10,167 bases of DNA from JACZST01 sp964195155 (GCA_964195155.1 CAXMOP010000012.1:1-10167), one strand, 5' to 3'. Counted from the first letter of the stretch, positions 1-7,848 are shown. Notes: a model not told the origin generated them from the sequence alone. Numbers and translations: made by a program.

Positions 1-66
1 GGTCGGTTCACCCGCCTGTCGCCGCTCCCAAACCTCCGCCATCTCCGCCTCGGTGAACCTTCCCAT
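1..66 (-). CDS. IS30-family transposase, N-terminal fragment cut by window edge
   Basis: The first 22 codons of a transposase read MGRFTEAEMAEVWERRQAGE and continue with PT at the edge. They match the start of the IS30 transposase at 9268 almost residue for residue (shared FTEAE, AEVWERR, AGEPT), allowing one extra residue there. The ATG at 66-64 is preceded by GGAGGT at 76-71, four bases away, which fixes the start. IS30 transposases are DDE enzymes that cut and rejoin element ends; only the very start of the N-terminal DNA-binding region is visible, so whether this copy is intact cannot be judged. The sequence differs from the right-hand copy at several residues, so these are relatives and not a recent duplicate. 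Confidence 0.8.
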   Translation of the reverse strand, partial: MGRFTEAEMAEVWERRQAGEPT

Positions 67-101
67 AGCAACCTCCACAACGAGTCCTCAACCCGCCATG
101 A

Positions 102-143
102 TGCTGCATCCACCCCTTGAGCTCACACCGGTTATGCGCTAGC
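102..143 (-). repeat. IS30 left-end sequence, inverted partner of 9187-9228
   Basis: Read on the minus strand, this 42-base stretch begins GCTAGCGCATA and ends with a 20-base block CTCAAGGGGTGGATGCAGCA. The plus strand at 9187-9228 has the same first block and a 17-of-20 match to the second, with the same 11-base gap between. By hand count 30 of 42 positions agree, and nearly all differences fall in the gap. This identifies the two sites as equivalent ends of related elements in opposite orientation. Confidence 0.75.
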
Positions 144-247
144 TGATGGCACTTGTGTCGGCTCGTTGGGATTCGCCTATTGCTTCAATTCGTCGATTCC
201 AGAAGTGATCGCAGCGAGCAGTGAAGGTCGCTGCTGGCTTGTCGGAT

Positions 248-568
248 TCAGCGTTGGTGCCGAACCGCCGCAGTAGAGATAACTGCGTCAGACCAGTCAC
301 CCGCAACAAACCGGTCGCCGGGGTTCCCGAAGAAGAAGGCGTTGTGCGCATTCCCCTGAGTGAGAGTGTTGCGGTGATACACGAACCCGGTTGACTCCCG
401 ATGCAAGCCGACCTCCGTGACACCGTCACCATCAAAGTCTCCCGTGAAGGGCTTGTCCCCCGGGTTGCCGAAGATGAAAGAGAAATCGGCGGCTCCCAAA
501 CCTCCATCGTTCTCGCCAAGCTTGTTGATGATGTAGAACCGCTGCTCAGAAGGTCGATAAATCGACAC
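248..568 (-). pseudogene. Fragment of FG-GAP/VCBS-type repeat surface protein
   Basis: The minus-strand reading holds two tandem beta-propeller-like repeats. The first contains YRPSEQRFYI, FSFIFGNPGDKPF and the calcium-loop-like GDFDGDG. The second contains GLHRESTGFVYHRNT, FFFGNPGD and VAGDW. Such repeats make up long secreted or surface proteins in actinobacteria. Here there are only about two repeats and no signal peptide. The second GDW is not followed by the expected DGDG loop, and the frame closes 14 residues later. At the 5' side the reading is closed by a TAG at 574-572, and the GTG at 568-566 has no convincing ribosome site. I read it as an internal piece of a once longer gene that lost both ends, probably in the events that brought the neighbouring IS30. 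A short expressed protein is possible but unlikely. Confidence 0.7.
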
Positions 569-607
569 GCTCTACACGGAGAGTGGTTTCCGTAAGGGTA
601 GGTCGGG

Positions 608-763
608 TCAGCTCAGCTCCTGGTAGACGATGAGCAAGATCGCGATGGGAATCAGCATCGAGGCAGTAAGCACCGTCCAGATTGCGATCGACCACGAGTC
701 TTCGAGCTCGAAGCCGCCCGCGACTATCGCCAGCAAGTCCGCCCACCGGTCGCGTGTGCTCAT
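608..763 (-). CDS. 51-residue single-span membrane protein, coupled to the giant gene
   Basis: A short protein starting MSTRDRWADLLAIVAGGFEL and ending LLIVYQELS. Residues about 1-24 are polar and amphipathic; residues about 26-47 form one strongly hydrophobic segment, leaving a very short tail. No named family is recognised. Its ATG (763-761) overlaps the stop codon of the giant gene (762-760) in an ATGA arrangement, and GGAGG at 775-771 sits seven bases upstream inside the giant gene's last codons. This layout normally means translation is coupled, with the two products made together. The likeliest role is a small accessory subunit or stabiliser of the giant membrane protein; that is inference from position. 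A longer in-frame reading upstream lies inside the giant gene and is a shadow. No clear terminator is seen downstream. Confidence 0.8.
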   Translation of the reverse strand: MSTRDRWADLLAIVAGGFELEDSWSIAIWTVLTASMLIPIAILLIVYQELS

Positions 764-3700
764 TCCCACCCCTCCATCAGCTGATCGAATCGAAGCATGA
801 CCGGACCCGTCTTCGACCGGTAGGCCTCGATGAGCGCCATGGTGAGCATCACCGAGAAGCCGGTCCCTGCTGCGGCGATCCAGAAGAAGGCCGAGGGTGG
901 CGCCTGGGACGCCGCCGCAGCGAAGATGGACAGCACCGCGGTCACGGTGGCCATCACTCCGGCGGCCACCACACGGCGCCGCACCCGCGTCACCACCGCC
1001 CACAGCAGCAAACCTCCGGCGAGAATGAAGCCGACCAGGGCGTACGCGGCGCTGGTGCCGAACATCTCGACGATTACCACGGCGCCGAGCAGGCCGATCG
1101 CTGCGAACTCGAGGGCCAGCAATTCACGCGTGGCGACCGGCTGTTCGGAACGGCGTCGGTTCCAGCGCACGATGTCGATCTCGGCAATGAGGGTCAGCGC
1201 GATCGGAATGGTGAACCAGAGGGCGGTGCCCTGCATTGCCTCGACCGCGACGCCGAGCCATGCGGCCAGCACGATCGGCGGTCCGAGGGAGAGCAGGATC
1301 GGACGCTCGAAAATGATGCCCGCTGCAACGAGCTGGGCGGCCACGCCGAGCAGAACGACCGTGAGCGGGCCTCGAGCGGGCAGCGACACCACCGCGTGTA
1401 ACAGGGCAGTCATCGTGGCGGCGGCACCGAGCATCACGAGCGGGTTGCGCCACGGCGACCCGGGTCGACGCATTGTGAGCCCGAGCGACGCCGCCGTTCC
1501 TGCGACCCCGAGCAGGATCGTCGCGACCGCCATTGCGCTCGGAGGGGCTTCGAGTGCGTATCCGAGGATGATTATCGCACCGACCAGCACAAATACGGAA
1601 AGCTCCCGTATCGGCGGCCATGAGAGCGGGCTCGCTGCTCGGGCCAGCGCAGACGCAAGCAGCCCGAGACCGATAGCGACCGCAAGCCAGGCCGGCAATC
1701 TCTGGTCGATGGTCATGACCAGCGCACCGGCGCCGGCGACGCCGGCAACGCCGAGCCCGAACCAGGCCCGTGCTGCGTTCAACGGTTGTGCGTTTCCGTC
1801 GGTCCACATCGCTCGTCGCGCGATCTCGGCAACCCCCACCGCCAGAAGTGCAAAGCCGATCGCGGTGTTCACCACTGACGTTTCTCGCGTCCAGTCCAAA
1901 CCGAAGGCGAGCGCGACCCACGACCAGCCGGTGAGGCCCACCGCGGCGAAGTGCAACGGATAGTCGAGCGGGCGCGCCGCCAACTGTGCGGCGACCGCCA
2001 TCATCGCCAACCCGGCGGCCGGCGCAATGGCGGTGATCGCGAGCGGCTGCGCGGCGAGCCCACCGGCCCAGGCCGCCGCCGTCATGGCAACCGCAAGGCC
2101 GCCCCAGCCGATCGTCCATGATCGCGTGAGTCTGACAAATCGGACCGCAAGCGCAGCGGACAATGCCACGAGTCCCGCCATGAGTGATGTGTACGACACG
2201 GCTTGCTCCACCGCCCATCCGGCCCCGGCAACAAGCTCGACCCAGGCGATCCCGGATGCGACAACGGTGAGCGCCACCATTGCTGGATGGCTGAATCGGC
2301 GAGACGCCAGGCCAGCCCCGGTGGCGAAAAGCATCGAGCCGAGGGCGAGCAGCAGATCGACATTGTCGAACGGCACCGCGGCGACGGATGCGGCCCATCC
2401 CGCAAATGCGAGACCACCCCAGGCGACCGCCCAATCTCGGGTCAGGTTCCTGGAGGCGATCCACACGCCGACGAAAGCCGCCAAGCCACCGAAGGCGATG
2501 GCCGTATAGGAAGCCGCCTCGGTGACCGACCACTCAAGCCAGAGCGCCAGCTCTACCCACACAACCCCGGCCATGGCAGTGGTCAACCACTTCAAGGCGA
2601 GATGCGGGTACTCCCTCGTGGTCAGCGCGACGCCTACGGCGAAGAGTGCAGCTCCCATCGCCGGCAGGGGGTCCCCGACGTTGCCGGGAACAACTATCGC
2701 GGCGAGCGAGACCCCGACACCGGCCGCTGAGAGGCCACCCCAAGCGACCGCCCATTCGCTTGGCATCTTCCGCAAGAAGATCCACGCCCCGACCACGGCA
2801 CCAAGCGCGCCGAAGGCGAGCGCCGTGTAGGAAGTCGCTTGTGCAGGCGACCACTCGAGCCACAGGCTGAGTTCCACCCACGCAACTCCAGCCATTGCCG
2901 TGGTGAGCCACTTCAGCGATACGTGTCCGACCCGGCGCGACGTCAACGCGAGCCCTACACCGAACAGTGCCGCTCCGACCGCCGGCAGGGCGTCATCGAC
3001 GTTGCCGGGCACAACCGTCATGGCAAGCGCCGCGCCAAGACCGACTGCGGAGAGCCCACCCCAGGCGACCGCCCAATCCCGCGACAGGTCCCCGAAGGCG
3101 ATCCACGCCCCAACCAGCGCACCGAGGCCACCGAAGGCGAGCGCGGTATACGACACCGCTTCAGAGGAGGACCACTCCTGCCACAGACCGAGCTCCACCC
3201 AGGCAACACCCACCATTGCGGCGGCCAGCACCTTCAGTGCCGGGTTCGAAATCTCCCTGGCGGCGAGCGCGACACCCACGGCGAAGAGCGCAGCTCCTGC
3301 GGCGGGGAGGCCGTCATCGACGTTGCCCGGAACGACCGTCGCCACCAGCGCCGCTCCAACACCTACCGCGGCAAGCCCACCCCAGGCAATCCCCCAGTCG
3401 CGCGCCAGGTCCCCGAAGGCAATCCACGCCCCAACCACCGCACCGAGGCCGCCAAACACCAACGCGGTATAGGACACTTCCTGTGACACCGACCAGCCCT
3501 GCCACAATCCGATCTCGATCCATGCGACGCCGGCCGAGACCACGGTGAGCCACCTCAGGGCAGGGCTGCCGACCGATCTGCTCGCCAGCGCGGCACCGAG
3601 GGCGAACATTCCCGTTCCAATCGCCGGCAGCGGGTCTGCAACGTTGTCGGGAACGGCTCCGGCCACGGCTGCGATGCTCCCGACCAGGGCGAGCCCACCC

Positions 3701-6700
3701 CAGGCACTCGCCCAATCCGGTGCCAGCCTGCGCCATCGAACGAGACCTCCCACCACCAATGCGAGGGCCCCGAAGGCCAGCGCGGTGTATGCCGCCGCGT
3801 CGGCCGCCGACCACTCTTGCCAGAGAGCGAACGAGACCCAGGTGGCGGCGGTAGCGACGACACCGAGGGCGTGGTGGCTGACGCGCTCGGCGGGGTACAC
3901 CCGCACGCTGACCACGCCGCGAAGCGCGGTGACGGCGAGGGCGCCCGTCATCCAGCCCTGCCCTGCCGCGGCGGCGGCAACCAGTACGAGCACGTTGCCG
4001 ATGTCCACCCACGCCCGTTGCTGCTTCCACACACCGACGATCACCGAAAGGGCACCCACGGCGATCCAGGTCGCGATCGACTCGACGGTCACGGCACGAG
4101 CGAGGGCAACGAAGGCGATCCCGTGGGCGAGGATCAGCGGCGGCAGGTCCCAGCGCAGACGGCTTTCGAGCGTGCCGGACTGAAGACGATTGGATGCCAT
4201 CGAGGCGGCGACGAGCAATCCGGCGATGAAGACCAGGACGAGGGGTCGCTCGTTGACCGGCCACGGCGACAGTATGGCGACACCCAATGCGGCGAGCGCG
4301 TATGCCGGTGCGGTGACCATCCCCACTCTGAGCTGGATGGCAACGACGCCGTACCCGATCGCGGCAGCGAGCGACCACACGGCGAACACGTGCGGCTCCT
4401 GGGTGTAGGCCGGGGCGAGACCGATCGGGATCGCGAGTGCGCCGAGAACTACTGGATACCTCAGCCATCCGGTTCGCAGCCCATCGCCGAGCCGGCGGCG
4501 ACCCTCGCGGACGTCGTCGGCAAGGAGGCCGCCGACGACGAACGCGGCGCCAAGGAGCAACACCACCGCGTGCAAATAGCGATCCGGCACGCCGCCGCGC
4601 TCAGCGAGAAGGACGCCGAGCACGAAGGACATGCCCCACGCAAACCAGACGTACAGGGTGACGTGCCGTGGCCGGGCAACAAGCCAGGAGACGACAATCA
4701 CGGCAGTGGAGGCCACAATCGATGGCCACGGAGCCGGGATCGAGGCGGCGATGCCGACGAGGCTGAGTAGCACGGCCCCGACGGCGAACACCGTAGAGAC
4801 GGGCCTTCGTTCGACGCGAGCCGCGACCACGGCGTAGCCGATTGCCAGAAGCGCCAGAGTCGCGCCCGTCCATGATGGGTTCTCGGCAAAGCGATCCCAG
4901 AGGCCTGCGGCGTAGACAACGGTGAGCGGGATTGAGATCGCGAGGATCACAGATGGTGCGGCCTCGATCACACGCCGGAACTCCTCGTCGAGCCACCCTT
5001 GCTCGCTGCCGGTTCGCTCGATCAGCACCCTCGCCGGCGGCCGTTCGTACCAATCGCCGACGACGGCGATGAGCCAGCCGGCGGACCAAGCCCCGAGCGC
5101 TATCGCCCGCGCCGCCGACGAGCCTCCCGCAAACAACGCCCCTAGGGCCACGAGATGGCCAACCGAGGCGAGGTTGGCGGCGACGGGGTGTGACCAGAGC
5201 GTCGCAACGGCAACCGTGATCAGCCCGGCGGTCGCCCACCACACCGCTTGATTGGTGACGGCGGCGGCGTCGAGCCCGACAGCGAGCGCACCGATCGCGG
5301 CGGCACTCGCCATCCAGACACGGGCTGCTGGCCAATCCGGCGCAGCCCCGACCGTCACCGCAGCGAACACCATTGCGGTGACGGCGGCCCACGACCACGA
5401 GCCGGAGCCGGCGTCGAGGTACCGGGCGGCGGTCGCGACGCCGAGGACGGACCCGGCCGCGGTGAGCCAGTACGCCCAAAAGGCATCGTCGGTCTTCGAC
5501 CATCGCACGGCAGCGGTCACCACAACAAGCAGGGTCCCGATGACTGCGAACGCAGCACCGTCGGGCAACGCCACGACGAGTCCCAGGGAAAGACCAAGCG
5601 GTAGCAGTGCGGCGGCAGTCATCGTGACCAGGCCGCGCTCATCGGCCTCGATGCCGGTCACCCTCCGCAGGTGCGCCCACACTGTGGCGATTGCCCAGCC
5701 GACGACCATGAGCCATGGTTCCGCAACGGTCATCGCCAGACCCCCGGCAACACCGGCTCCGGCGAGGCCCAGTGCCACCGGGTCGCCTACACCCCTGATC
5801 TCCCACTCGACCATGGCGAGATAGGCGACGACGACGATCATGCCGGTCCAAGCGATGCCCCACGACGGAATGAGCGGTGCCAGGGTGACGGCAAGGACGA
5901 GCGGCCTGACCAGCGCGACCTCGCTGGCGTAGCCGTAGCGCCTGGCCAGGACCTCGACCGACACCAGCGACGCCGCACCGGCCAGGATCAATGGCGCCGG
6001 ATACGCCCATCCTTCTCCTGCGGCGAGCGCGACGGTGAGCAGATAGGTGATCGGGACTGCGGGGATTGCGGCAGCGAAGGACGGGGCCGCCAGGCGGTGG
6101 TCGGGCCGCTTGACAAACAGCAGGAGGGTCGCCGCAATCGCCACAGCCGAGAACGCCGGGCTCGCCGACACCAGGCGGGTGATGGCGTCTCCGGTCAGCG
6201 CCTCGTCGGTCTTGAAGGCAAACCCGGGGGCAAGCGCCGCCATCCACACCATCGGCGCGACGAGGAAACGGAGCCACGAATCCGCATGTCGTCCGCTCCA
6301 CCAGGCGTAGGCGCCGGCGATGAGCAGGGACGTGACGACCAACCCGACGATCAACCAGCCCCCGCTCAGATCGGGGGTAACCGGTGCGCTGTCCACCATC
6401 CCCGCGTACACAACGAGCGGGAGCAGCAGGCCGCCGAGAAACCCCATGAGGTGGGCCACGACGAGCGCGCCGCGACGCTTCAGGTAGTACGCCCAGCCGA
6501 AGAAGATCACCGGGATGAGGATCTCCACGATCGGCTTATAGGAGTCCTCCAGATCCTTGAAGCTGAAGAGCATGAAGCCGAACACCCCGACGAACGTGAT
6601 CAACAGCCCCAGGTATGAAAAGCCGTGGACGCTGAAATCGGGGCCGATGACCTCCCACAGGCTCTCAGCGCGGGACCGCACGGCACCGGCAAGCTCCGCG

Positions 6701-7380
6701 CCTCGCTGCCTCGTCGGCGGCACCGGATCGGGCCTTGGGGTAGGCGGTCTTACCGGCGTGGCCGTCACCGGCTTCGCCGTGTCGGCTGGTCGCACCGGAT
6801 GCGTCCGCGGTCGGACCGGTGGTTTCTTCGCCGGCGGACGCCAGGAGGGGAGAGCCGGGCGGGGCGTCTCGACGGCAGGGGGCCGTGCCGGCTTCGGCGG
6901 TGCCGGCTCCGGTGGTACCGGCTTCGGAGGTGCTACCTCAGCGGGTACCGGCGTCGGAGGTGCTGCTTCGGCGGGTACCGGCTTCGGCGGTACCGGCTCC
7001 GGTGGCGCAGGCGGCTCGGCTGTCGGCACCTCATAGATCTCATCGAGTAGATCCTTCAGGTCCTCGAAGGTTCGCCGGTCGATCATCCCCTGCTCCCGCG
7101 CCCTTACCAGGAAGGCCGCGATTCCCTTCCTGGCGGCATCTCGAACGGTCGGATCAGCCGGGCTGCCGCCAGATCCCTCCGTAGCTACTAGCTCTTCGGT
7201 GCGGGTTGCGATCCGATCTTGCGTAGCTTGAAGGGACAGCGCCTCACCCGGGGAGTCGGTCCCAGACATGACGGCCCGCTCCGCCTGGTGCCACAACTCC
7301 TTGTGGGACAGATGAGGTTGCTTCCGGCGGAGCCGCTCGTACGCTGATTGGACTCGCCCGAAGGACTCGTCACCCGCCAT
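760..7380 (-). CDS. Giant polytopic membrane protein, 2206 residues, function unknown
   Basis: Residues 1-118 are soluble and mostly helical, starting MAGDESFGRVQSAYERLRRK, with a motif PHLSHKELWHQAE. Residues 119-222 are a proline-rich linker. From about residue 255 to near the end the chain is almost continuous hydrophobic segments, several dozen by eye, with one larger polar loop (ERPPARVLIERTGSEQGWLD). Residues 1168-1808 are six tandem repeats of 105-109 residues. There is no cysteine anywhere. The general layout recalls very large actinobacterial membrane proteins of the DUF2339, DUF2157 or SCO7613 kind, but I cannot assign it to any of them and see no catalytic motif. The start is ATG 7380-7378, because GGAGGAG lies six bases upstream; a GTG at 7395 would put that ribosome site inside the gene. 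It overlaps the 51-residue gene and is divergent from the PAP2 gene. The gene's length, clean frame and repeat conservation argue that it is functional. Confidence 0.95.
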   Translation of the reverse strand: MAGDESFGRVQSAYERLRRKQPHLSHKELWHQAERAVMSGTDSPGEALSLQATQDRIATRTEELVATEGSGGSPADPTVRDAARKGIAAFLVRAREQGMIDRRTFEDLKDLLDEIYEVPTAEPPAPPEPVPPKPVPAEAAPPTPVPAEVAPPKPVPPEPAPPKPARPPAVETPRPALPSWRPPAKKPPVRPRTHPVRPADTAKPVTATPVRPPTPRPDPVPPTRQRGAELAGAVRSRAESLWEVIGPDFSVHGFSYLGLLITFVGVFGFMLFSFKDLEDSYKPIVEILIPVIFFGWAYYLKRRGALVVAHLMGFLGGLLLPLVVYAGMVDSAPVTPDLSGGWLIVGLVVTSLLIAGAYAWWSGRHADSWLRFLVAPMVWMAALAPGFAFKTDEALTGDAITRLVSASPAFSAVAIAATLLLFVKRPDHRLAAPSFAAAIPAVPITYLLTVALAAGEGWAYPAPLILAGAASLVSVEVLARRYGYASEVALVRPLVLAVTLAPLIPSWGIAWTGMIVVVAYLAMVEWEIRGVGDPVALGLAGAGVAGGLAMTVAEPWLMVVGWAIATVWAHLRRVTGIEADERGLVTMTAAALLPLGLSLGLVVALPDGAAFAVIGTLLVVVTAAVRWSKTDDAFWAYWLTAAGSVLGVATAARYLDAGSGSWSWAAVTAMVFAAVTVGAAPDWPAARVWMASAAAIGALAVGLDAAAVTNQAVWWATAGLITVAVATLWSHPVAANLASVGHLVALGALFAGGSSAARAIALGAWSAGWLIAVVGDWYERPPARVLIERTGSEQGWLDEEFRRVIEAAPSVILAISIPLTVVYAAGLWDRFAENPSWTGATLALLAIGYAVVAARVERRPVSTVFAVGAVLLSLVGIAASIPAPWPSIVASTAVIVVSWLVARPRHVTLYVWFAWGMSFVLGVLLAERGGVPDRYLHAVVLLLGAAFVVGGLLADDVREGRRRLGDGLRTGWLRYPVVLGALAIPIGLAPAYTQEPHVFAVWSLAAAIGYGVVAIQLRVGMVTAPAYALAALGVAILSPWPVNERPLVLVFIAGLLVAASMASNRLQSGTLESRLRWDLPPLILAHGIAFVALARAVTVESIATWIAVGALSVIVGVWKQQRAWVDIGNVLVLVAAAAAGQGWMTGALAVTALRGVVSVRVYPAERVSHHALGVVATAATWVSFALWQEWSAADAAAYTALAFGALALVVGGLVRWRRLAPDWASAWGGLALVGSIAAVAGAVPDNVADPLPAIGTGMFALGAALASRSVGSPALRWLTVVSAGVAWIEIGLWQGWSVSQEVSYTALVFGGLGAVVGAWIAFGDLARDWGIAWGGLAAVGVGAALVATVVPGNVDDGLPAAGAALFAVGVALAAREISNPALKVLAAAMVGVAWVELGLWQEWSSSEAVSYTALAFGGLGALVGAWIAFGDLSRDWAVAWGGLSAVGLGAALAMTVVPGNVDDALPAVGAALFGVGLALTSRRVGHVSLKWLTTAMAGVAWVELSLWLEWSPAQATSYTALAFGALGAVVGAWIFLRKMPSEWAVAWGGLSAAGVGVSLAAIVVPGNVGDPLPAMGAALFAVGVALTTREYPHLALKWLTTAMAGVVWVELALWLEWSVTEAASYTAIAFGGLAAFVGVWIASRNLTRDWAVAWGGLAFAGWAASVAAVPFDNVDLLLALGSMLFATGAGLASRRFSHPAMVALTVVASGIAWVELVAGAGWAVEQAVSYTSLMAGLVALSAALAVRFVRLTRSWTIGWGGLAVAMTAAAWAGGLAAQPLAITAIAPAAGLAMMAVAAQLAARPLDYPLHFAAVGLTGWSWVALAFGLDWTRETSVVNTAIGFALLAVGVAEIARRAMWTDGNAQPLNAARAWFGLGVAGVAGAGALVMTIDQRLPAWLAVAIGLGLLASALARAASPLSWPPIRELSVFVLVGAIIILGYALEAPPSAMAVATILLGVAGTAASLGLTMRRPGSPWRNPLVMLGAAATMTALLHAVVSLPARGPLTVVLLGVAAQLVAAGIIFERPILLSLGPPIVLAAWLGVAVEAMQGTALWFTIPIALTLIAEIDIVRWNRRRSEQPVATRELLALEFAAIGLLGAVVIVEMFGTSAAYALVGFILAGGLLLWAVVTRVRRRVVAAGVMATVTAVLSIFAAAASQAPPSAFFWIAAAGTGFSVMLTMALIEAYRSKTGPVMLRFDQLMEGWE
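1957..3879 (-). repeat. Six tandem repeats of about 107 residues inside the giant membrane protein
   Basis: Units lie at 3879-3562, 3561-3241, 3240-2920, 2919-2599, 2598-2284 and 2283-1957 (106, 107, 107, 107, 105 and 109 residues). Each carries, in order, a W-V-E hydrophobic helix ending near LW.EW, then SYTA..FGGLGA, then DW..AWGGL, then a loop like VPGNVDD.LPA and a last hydrophobic stretch. Four membrane segments per unit seem likely, which would keep every unit in the same orientation. Units 2 and 3 agree at roughly 70% of residues; the first and sixth are more divergent, and a degenerate seventh may begin at 1956. In DNA the core CCACCCCA of the plus strand recurs at 3695, 3377, 3056, 2735 and 2414, that is every 318-321 bases. 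Confidence 0.92.
6871..6990 (-). repeat. 30-bp tandem repeats encoding ten-residue proline-rich units
   Basis: Residues 131-170 of the giant protein are four ten-residue units: PPKPVPAEAA, PPTPVPAEVA, PPKPVPPEPA and the diverged PPKPARPPAV. In DNA this is a 30-base period with GGTACCGGC-type blocks. The units sit in a longer proline-rich stretch (residues 119-222, bases 7026-6715), which turns lysine- and arginine-rich in its second half (KKPPVRPRTHPVRP). Such a segment is expected to be an extended linker between the soluble N-terminal part and the membrane part. Repeat number may vary between strains by slippage. Confidence 0.85.
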
Positions 7381-7386
7381 ATTGAT

Positions 7387-7393
7387 CTCCTCC
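7387..7393 (-). promoter_or_regulatory. Ribosome binding site of the giant gene
   Basis: GGAGGAG on the minus strand, six bases before ATG 7380-7378. It decides the start in favour of MAGDESF over the upstream GTG at 7395-7393, whose reading would run through it. Confidence 0.85.
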
Positions 7394-7394
7394 A

Positions 7395-7410
7395 CGCCAT
7401 CGCGATGGCG
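7395..7410. promoter_or_regulatory. Perfect 16-bp palindrome just upstream of the ribosome site
   Basis: CGCCATCGCGATGGCG is its own reverse complement over all 16 bases. Its edge is one base from the GGAGGAG of the giant gene. In the transcript it could fold as a six-pair stem with a CGCG loop directly before the ribosome site; as DNA it could be an operator. The sequence shows the symmetry; either role is inference. Confidence 0.5.
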
Positions 7411-7524
7411 ACCAATGGACGCCGGAGATGCCTGTGAGAGGACGCCCAGGTGTGACGGGTAGTCGCCGAGCCGGTGGGAGGGATTGGCACTGCGCTATAC
7501 GCGTGTATGTCGAAGAGTGGCTGT

Positions 7525-7552
7525 CGCATAGGTTCTTCCATCCAAGCGCCAA
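7525..7552 (-). promoter_or_regulatory. Possible promoter for the giant gene
   Basis: On the minus strand TTGGCG (7552-7547) and TATGCG (7530-7525) are 16 bases apart, resembling a weak housekeeping-type -35/-10 pair about 145 bases before the start codon. The match is only moderate, and GC-rich actinobacterial promoters are hard to call by eye. Confidence 0.2.
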
Positions 7553-7630
7553 ATCGACGAACGCCTTGTTGGATTTCTCCATATACATGACGGTATGGGA
7601 ATGGGCGGGATGCGGCTATCGGGGATTCCC

Positions 7631-7660
7631 CCCACCCCGATCAGTCGTCGTCGGGGCGGG
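7631..7660. repeat. GC-rich inverted repeat in the divergent intergenic region
   Basis: Arms CCCACCCCGA (7631-7640) and TCGGGGCGGG (7651-7660) pair at nine of ten positions around a ten-base loop. No T-run follows on either strand, so it is not a classical terminator. It lies within the 3' part of the possible relic, which argues that this part is non-coding. Confidence 0.45.
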
Positions 7661-7848
7661 TGAACCCCTAAAGGTTCCGTGGCTTTTGTCGGTTCCTCCT
7701 GAGTCGACCGATGACGGAGCCGCTGGTTCAGCCTGCCGCCAGGCGTCCTTCCACGAGAGCGCCGGATTCTCGGCGATCAAAGCCTTGGTACAAGCGTCCA
7801 AGGAAGACCACGGTTGCTCGCCAGCCAGTACTCCTGCTTCGTGCCACC

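Larger units (their letters stand above)
1..143 (-). mobile_element. IS30-family insertion sequence, left end, partial
   Basis: This is the left (5') end of an IS30-type element reading leftward out of the window. It holds the first 22 codons of a transposase and a 77-base leader. The leader shares an ordered set of blocks with the leader of the second IS30 copy at the right edge: an identical 11-base block (133-143 here, 9187-9197 there), an 11-base unlike spacer, then a 20-base block matching at 17 positions (102-121 here, 9209-9228 there). The end of similarity at 143 is taken as the terminus; the true tip could differ by a few bases. The rest of the element, including its other end, is outside the window. 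Confidence 0.75.

Noticed and set aside
139..519. 126-residue minus-strand frame overlapping the FG-GAP fragment
   Set aside because: Over most of its length it is the out-of-frame reading of the FG-GAP repeats, and its stop is the TAG in the IS30 end block. A genuine remnant in its last 40 codons cannot be excluded but has no recognisable motif.
608..1003. 131-residue version of the small membrane protein
   Set aside because: The first 80 residues lie inside the giant gene in another frame and look like arginine- and glycine-rich shadow sequence; the ATGA overlap with a ribosome site marks the real start at 763.
1957..3879. CRISPR array or minisatellite
   Set aside because: The period is about 321 bases, in frame, and conserved at protein level with no short identical repeats or spacers; it is an internal protein repeat.
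830..4770. Several long plus-strand open frames opposite the giant gene (for example 830-1963, 2203-2730, 2839-3486, 3817-4770)
   Set aside because: They are shadows of the GC-rich minus-strand gene: low-complexity, rich in Arg, Pro, Ala and Gly, no ribosome sites with credible starts, and their repetitiveness mirrors the repeat units of the real gene.
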